A DNA stretch of 15,575 nt from Methanothrix sp. (lineage in GTDB: Archaea; Halobacteriota; Methanosarcinia; Methanotrichales; Methanotrichaceae): NCBI GenBank assembly GCA_011620785.1, contig WOYM01000032.1, forward strand, positions 1 through 15,575, in the 5' to 3' direction. Under the pieces are notes generated by a model, which ran no database searches, had not been told where the DNA came from, and saw only the letters and a list, made by a program, of their open reading frames with translations. Below, piece by piece: positions 13,401 to 15,575 of the stretch; the first letter of the stretch is position 1; every line of letters begins with the position of its first letter. The position numbers and the translations under genes were made by a program.

Positions 13401-13600
13401 AGTTCGTCTGTGCTGGAACGCTTGAGGAGAGAATAGACCAGATGATCGAGCAGAAGAAGGCGCTGGCAGAATCTGTGATAGGGACCGGTGAAGCCTGGCT
13501 GACGGAGCTGTCTGATGATAGCTTGAGAGAGCTGCTTGTTCTGAGGCAGGAGGCAGTGAGCAATGGGAGCGATAGCAGCGATCGGAGCGATAGAAAATGA
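10493..13600 (+). CDS. SNF2-family helicase/ATPase
   Basis: This is a 1035-residue superfamily 2 DNA translocase of the bacterial/archaeal SNF2 type (as in YwqA of Bacillus subtilis). Residues 1 to about 540 form the long N-terminal accessory region typical of this subgroup. From about 545 the SNF2 core begins (LRPYQLRGVSWLMYL), with Walker A DMGLGKT at 577-583, motif Ia LLICPMSV, DEAQ box at 677-680, motif III LTGTPVENRLSELWS, motif V SLKAGGFGLNLTAAN and motif VI QATDRAFRIGQ at 952-962. All ATPase motifs are intact. The C-terminus is a short Ser/Asp tail made from an AGCGAT repeat. It overlaps the SWIM gene by ATGA, the conserved SNF2-SWIM pair of bacteria and archaea. A role in chromosome maintenance or repair is inferred. 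The ATG is placed after a TATA box and an AAAGGA site. Confidence 0.93.
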   Translation: MYVLHSLWDTEAFYIWAESSALPLVNQGSSASSEGIPAHPFSLPGKELKTKISGAFHLNGSQTKTLILRIPSGKNGPLPSPWLLREDYISQKPAGLIECAVDVLALAPDLAAKFLLDLPVHPLKGVVYADSMRFWSRLALYSLELVAKEQFVPAVRERYSLWKAVMDETDLERLDRFSKAMPPSCQALRSFPTDKSSPKDLARSFVDGMADSLVRGSLKQLTLLPPRRGRRPRVTPLPQQFLLSLTSKDPTLEASTEEIAAFAKKMTSWTSELEPKAVSVPFRTCFRLQAPAEEETWRLSFFLQAKDDRSLMVPAGEVWRTKSDALTLLKKSIKNPQEQLLADLGRAARLFPQLEKSLETARPAELEMETKEAYSFLRQSAPLLEQNGFGVMLPTWWQRPGTRLGVKLQLKDAPRKEGNAGSAFFGLNSVVKYDWQLSLGDYVISREEFAQLSHLKIPLIQIRGEWMELRPQDIEAAIDFFHKNRNHEMTLAEALHLGLNPAGHLLPEAKTTLPVHGFEAEGKIKEMLSALSDPSGHMKQLSSPRDFQGTLRPYQLRGVSWLMYLNRLGLGACLADDMGLGKTIELIAFLLHERETMNSPGPTLLICPMSVAGNWEREIERFAPGLKVLMHHGLGRLSGKDFEKVAEKADVVITTYSLAQRDEEELNAVSWGHIVLDEAQGIKNQSARQTQSIKRLKAIQKIALTGTPVENRLSELWSIMDFLNPGYLGSFESFRRDFVLPIERYNNKAHSEALRSLIQPFVLRRLKTDSTVIKDLPEKTEMKVGYNLTPEQASLYAAVVEDMLSRIESSEGMKRKGQILAALTKLKQICNHPALFLQDGSPLEGRSGKLSRLEEMLDEVISVGDRALIFTQFAGMGAMLRHQLQEKLGVEVLFLHGKTSRKQRDEMIQRFQQGGSPIFILSLKAGGFGLNLTAANHVFHFDRWWNPAVENQATDRAFRIGQKKNVFVHKFVCAGTLEERIDQMIEQKKALAESVIGTGEAWLTELSDDSLRELLVLRQEAVSNGSDSSDRSDRK

Positions 13601-14490
13601 GCCCCTACTGGAGCTACTATGAACCAGCCAAGCCCAAAGAGGTCAAGAACGGGCTGAAGGCCAAGAGCAAACGGGGATGCATAGGGGAGACATGGTGGTC
13701 CAAGCGCTGGGTCAAGACCCTTGAATCCTTCAATATGGGAGCCAGGCTCACTCGAGGAAAAAGCTATGCTCGAAAAGGGCAGGTTATATCCATAGATGTC
13801 AATCCCGGCATAGTGAGGGCTAGGGTGCAGGGGACCGGATCGGAGCCTTATGATGTGGTGATAAAGCTGAAGCCACTGTCGGATGCTGAGTGGGATAAGG
13901 CTGCCTCGACTATGGCCTCAAAAGCAGTATTTGCAGCCCGGCTGCTGGGCGGGGAGATGCCGCAGAACATCGAAGAGGCCTTCTCCGAGTCCGGTCTATC
14001 CCTCTTTCCCAGCAAGGGCAGGGACCTGAAGACAGATTGCTCCTGCCCGGACTGGTCCAATCCCTGCAAGCATATAGCTGCGGTCTACTATCTTCTGGCA
14101 GAGCAGTTTGACTGCGATCCTTTCCTGATCTTCAAGCTTCGAGGGCGGAGCAAAGAGCAGATCATGGAAGCGATGCGCAAGATGCGTTCCGCTGAGGGTG
14201 TTGAGGAGCAAGATGGTGTTTTGAGATCAAGCCAGGACGCGCGGCAGGAATCCAGGCCCCTGGAGGAGTGTTTGGATTGCTACTGGCAGGGAGGTGGCGA
14301 GCTTGATCTGCTGGAGATCAATCCAAGAGCCCCTGATGTAAAGGGGGCAGTTTTGGAGAGACTGGGGCCGAGCCCCTTTTACATAGCAGGTGTCAATTTG
14401 GCAGCATTGCTCCCTAAGGCCTATGAAAAAGCAGGCAAAGCAGCACTTCTTTGGGCAACTGGCGAGACTGAAAGCAAAGAGATGCAGTAG
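13597..14490 (+). CDS. SWIM zinc-finger protein, partner of the SNF2 helicase
   Basis: This 297-residue protein has a SWIM zinc finger of CxCx(6)CxH form: Cys148, Cys150, Cys157 and His159 in DCSCPDWSNPCKH. SWIM domains bind DNA or proteins. The N-terminal part (WSYYEPAKPK; GETWWSKRWVKTLE, 30-43; GKSYARKGQV, 54-63) is the standard start of the SWIM partner (YwqB-like) encoded beside SNF2 helicases. The start codon lies inside the helicase stop (ATGA, 13597-13600), so the two are translationally coupled and very likely act together. The C-terminal half (about 200-297) is less conserved and ends with a Lys/Ala-rich helix. All four zinc ligands are present and the length is normal. The molecular task of the pair is not established; DNA repair or nucleoid remodelling is an inference. 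Confidence 0.88.
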   Translation: MSPYWSYYEPAKPKEVKNGLKAKSKRGCIGETWWSKRWVKTLESFNMGARLTRGKSYARKGQVISIDVNPGIVRARVQGTGSEPYDVVIKLKPLSDAEWDKAASTMASKAVFAARLLGGEMPQNIEEAFSESGLSLFPSKGRDLKTDCSCPDWSNPCKHIAAVYYLLAEQFDCDPFLIFKLRGRSKEQIMEAMRKMRSAEGVEEQDGVLRSSQDARQESRPLEECLDCYWQGGGELDLLEINPRAPDVKGAVLERLGPSPFYIAGVNLAALLPKAYEKAGKAALLWATGETESKEMQ

Positions 14491-14556
14491 TAAAGATGGC
14501 ACTGGCTATGCCACGCTTCACGAGCTGGATGCTGGAAGGCAAAAGACTGCTGAAAG

Positions 14557-14868
14557 CTATTGCCGAAACCTTGATGAGTGCAATATTGACTGAAAGAGCT
14601 GGCTCATCCAGTTAACAAATCCTTTAAATGGACTTGTCTTCATATACCTGGATGCGTCTAGGCACCTTCCATAGCTGTCGTAGACCTCGAATTTCCCATC
14701 TTCGCTATGGATGATGCACTCAGCCTTCTCTTTCCTGCATATCTCTCGTGCCAGCCTGACCGCCTCGGCCTTGGTCTGAGCGTGACCGCAAGGCCTCCAT
14801 GCATGGGGCTTCTTGATATCCCATCCGTTTCGGGAATTCTTTACCACATGTCGCTCATTCCGAGCCAT
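14557..14868 (-). CDS. DUF2188-domain protein
   Basis: This is a 103-residue protein with a DUF2188 domain over residues about 6-68: RHVVKNSRNGWDIKK, then TKAEAVRLAREIC, then ECIIHSEDGKFEVYDSYG. This matches the family pattern HVVP-x-GW-x-V, T-x-x-E-A-x-x-x-A-R-x-x-A, and E-x-x-I-H-x-x-D-G. Members are small basic proteins of unknown function, often in accessory DNA. The C-terminal 35 residues are outside the domain and rich in aromatic and basic residues (YMKTSPFKGFVNWMSQLFQS). There is no ribosome-binding site before the ATG, and a TATA box lies about 26 bases upstream, so translation appears leaderless. It converges with the SWIM gene, 66 bases separating the two ends. Family membership is fairly sure, function unknown. 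Confidence 0.75.
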   Translation of the reverse strand: MARNERHVVKNSRNGWDIKKPHAWRPCGHAQTKAEAVRLAREICRKEKAECIIHSEDGKFEVYDSYGRCLDASRYMKTSPFKGFVNWMSQLFQSILHSSRFRQ

Positions 14869-14885
14869 ATTTTTCTATTAGTGTT

Positions 14886-14900
14886 TCTAAATATATAAAA
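14886..14900 (-). promoter_or_regulatory. TATA promoter giving a leaderless DUF2188 transcript
   Basis: Read on the minus strand, TTTATATATTTAG is centred about 26 bases before the A of the start codon at 14868. This is the normal TATA-to-start distance in Archaea, so the transcript should begin at or next to the ATG. The bases between are A/T-rich with no purine-rich ribosome-binding site. Confidence 0.6.
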
Positions 14901-14904
14901 TGAT

Positions 14905-15228
14905 TTGTTGGTTTTCTGCGAGGGGGCTTTCCCTGGCCATGAATGCTGCAGTGCGCCCAAGATAATTGCGGTGGAGATGGAAGGTGCTGGGGCGGCTGCA
15001 GCCATAGATCGGGCTCGATGCCAGGGAATTCCCACAAGATTCATGATGATCCGGGGGATCTCAGATCTGCCTCGCGCCAACGGGAAAAATAATGGCAGAA
15101 AAGAGCGAGATGCCTGGAAGGCTTACGCATCCGATGCGGCCGCTGCTTTTGTAATGGGATGGATTGTCGAGGGGCTGCCGATGCCGCCTTCGGCTAGAAC
15201 GCCGGATATGCGAATGTCTTTGCAGTAG
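14905..15228 (+). pseudogene. C-terminal fragment of a nucleosidase/phosphorylase-superfamily protein
   Basis: From about 14959 the frame shows VEMEGAGAAAA, then GIPTRFMMIRGISDL, then DAWKAYASDAAAAFV. This is the 3' half of the PNP_UDP fold (MTA/SAH nucleosidase-like). It has the EMEGAG ribose-binding stretch and the RGISD loop carrying the catalytic Asp. In related multidomain proteins this domain often precedes TPR or NTPase modules in signalling and defence proteins. Here roughly the first 60 per cent of the domain is missing. The frame runs back into unrelated A/T-rich sequence that includes the promoter of the opposite gene, and the nominal start is a TTG without signals. After about 15205 the chain ends in a short tail. 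I call it a 5'-truncated relic, probably cut by the same events that brought in the adjacent IS256 remnant. Confidence 0.68.
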
Positions 15229-15320
15229 ATCTGGAAGTTCAGGATATTCAACTTGCCCAACAATGGCCTACGACACAAAGACGGAGTACTTTGACATTAG
15301 CCAAGAGTTGCTGGGGATGA

Positions 15321-15575
15321 TGCAAGATTCTCGACGAAAAAGTGGAGGAGTTCCTCAAGCGCCCAATTGAAGTCAAGATTCGCTATCTTCTGGTTGACGC
15401 CACCTACTTCAAGGTGAGATGCGGTGCCCAATACAAGAACAGGGCTTTGCTGGTTGTAGTGGGGATTCGCGAGGATGGTCTCAGAGAGATCCTGGGCGCC
15501 AGCATAGCAGAATCGGAGGACAGTGGCTATTGGAATGACACTATTCAGAAGCCTCAAAGATAGAGGCTTAGAAGG
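15321..15575 (+). pseudogene. partial, frameshifted IS256/Mutator-type transposase
   Basis: The frame from 15321 reads ILDEKVEEFLKRPI, then IRYLLVDATYFKVR (the first DDE aspartate in LLVDATY), then LLVVVGIREDGLREILG and SESEDSGYWND-like residues (here AESEDSGYWND). These are core Mutator/IS256 motifs. At about 15538-15543 the frame is lost and a stop follows at 15561. The correct continuation, FRSLKDRGLEG, appears in another frame and runs off the window end, implying a single-base insertion. The N-terminal 150 or so residues of a normal IS256 transposase (about 400 residues) are missing: a TGA lies immediately before 15321, and I see no clear family match between 15229 and 15320. Therefore it is a non-functional fragment. 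Its 3' extent is unknown because the window ends. Confidence 0.75.
15342..15575 (+). mobile_element. degraded IS256-family insertion sequence (5' edge not defined)
   Basis: This marks the part of the transposase remnant with secure family motifs. No terminal inverted repeat can be identified at the 5' side, and the 3' side is outside the window. The element adjoins the truncated nucleosidase gene about 100 bases upstream, so it may have caused or followed that truncation. Confidence 0.5.

Noticed and set aside
1..15575. CRISPR array, tRNA or rRNA genes
   Set aside because: No regularly spaced repeats and no tRNA or rRNA signatures were noticed by eye on either strand.

Overview
The window looks like a stretch of archaeal chromosome, most probably from an acetate-using methanogen of the Methanothrix (Methanosaeta) type. 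This is inferred from TATA-box promoters without bacterial -35/-10 pairs, one apparently leaderless gene, an archaeal-style TnpB element, FeoB, a CoA-transferase/GNAT fusion and a W/Y-rich secreted protein. There is no rRNA or other decisive marker, so the genus is a guess while Archaea is reasonably safe.

Layout. Positions 1-500 hold the tail of a TPR gene and a very small secreted protein. Positions 643-2343 (minus) encode a FeoB ferrous-iron transporter with a TTG start and no FeoA beside it. A 350-base AT-rich region follows, with two TATA candidates and a strong dyad. It leads into a two-gene unit at 2694-3952: a three-helix membrane protein overlapping by one base with an RlmJ-like N6-adenine methyltransferase. 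Positions about 3967-5212 are a TnpB-only IS200/IS605-type element with an elaborate nested hairpin at the left and a typical GC hairpin at the right. Its right end lies about 30 bases before a large CoA-transferase/GNAT fusion (5245-7200). A secreted, probably surface-anchored protein (7357-8442) follows and ends in a U-tract terminator.

Positions 8474-10445 look like a decayed sulfur locus. An intact CstB-like persulfide dioxygenase/rhodanese sits between a fragment of an SLC13-type permease and the C-terminal part of a YeeE/YedE-like (DUF6691) sulfur transporter. Positions 10493-14490 are a tight SNF2 helicase/SWIM zinc-finger pair with an ATGA overlap and a good TATA promoter. On the minus strand, 14557-14868 is a leaderless DUF2188 gene. 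The window ends with a 5'-truncated nucleosidase/phosphorylase fragment and a frameshifted IS256-type transposase.

Two themes stand out. First, intact genes alternate with gene remnants (TPR, SLC13, DUF6691, nucleosidase, IS256), so this is a remodelled region. Second, there are two structured non-coding elements, at 2622-2652 and 3970-4033, that the genes do not explain. I see no CRISPR array, tRNA, rRNA or replication origin, and no clearly new multi-gene defence system. The best candidates for something less described are the nested hairpin before tnpB, the membrane protein/RlmJ-like pair, and the CstB-like enzyme in a presumed strict anaerobe.
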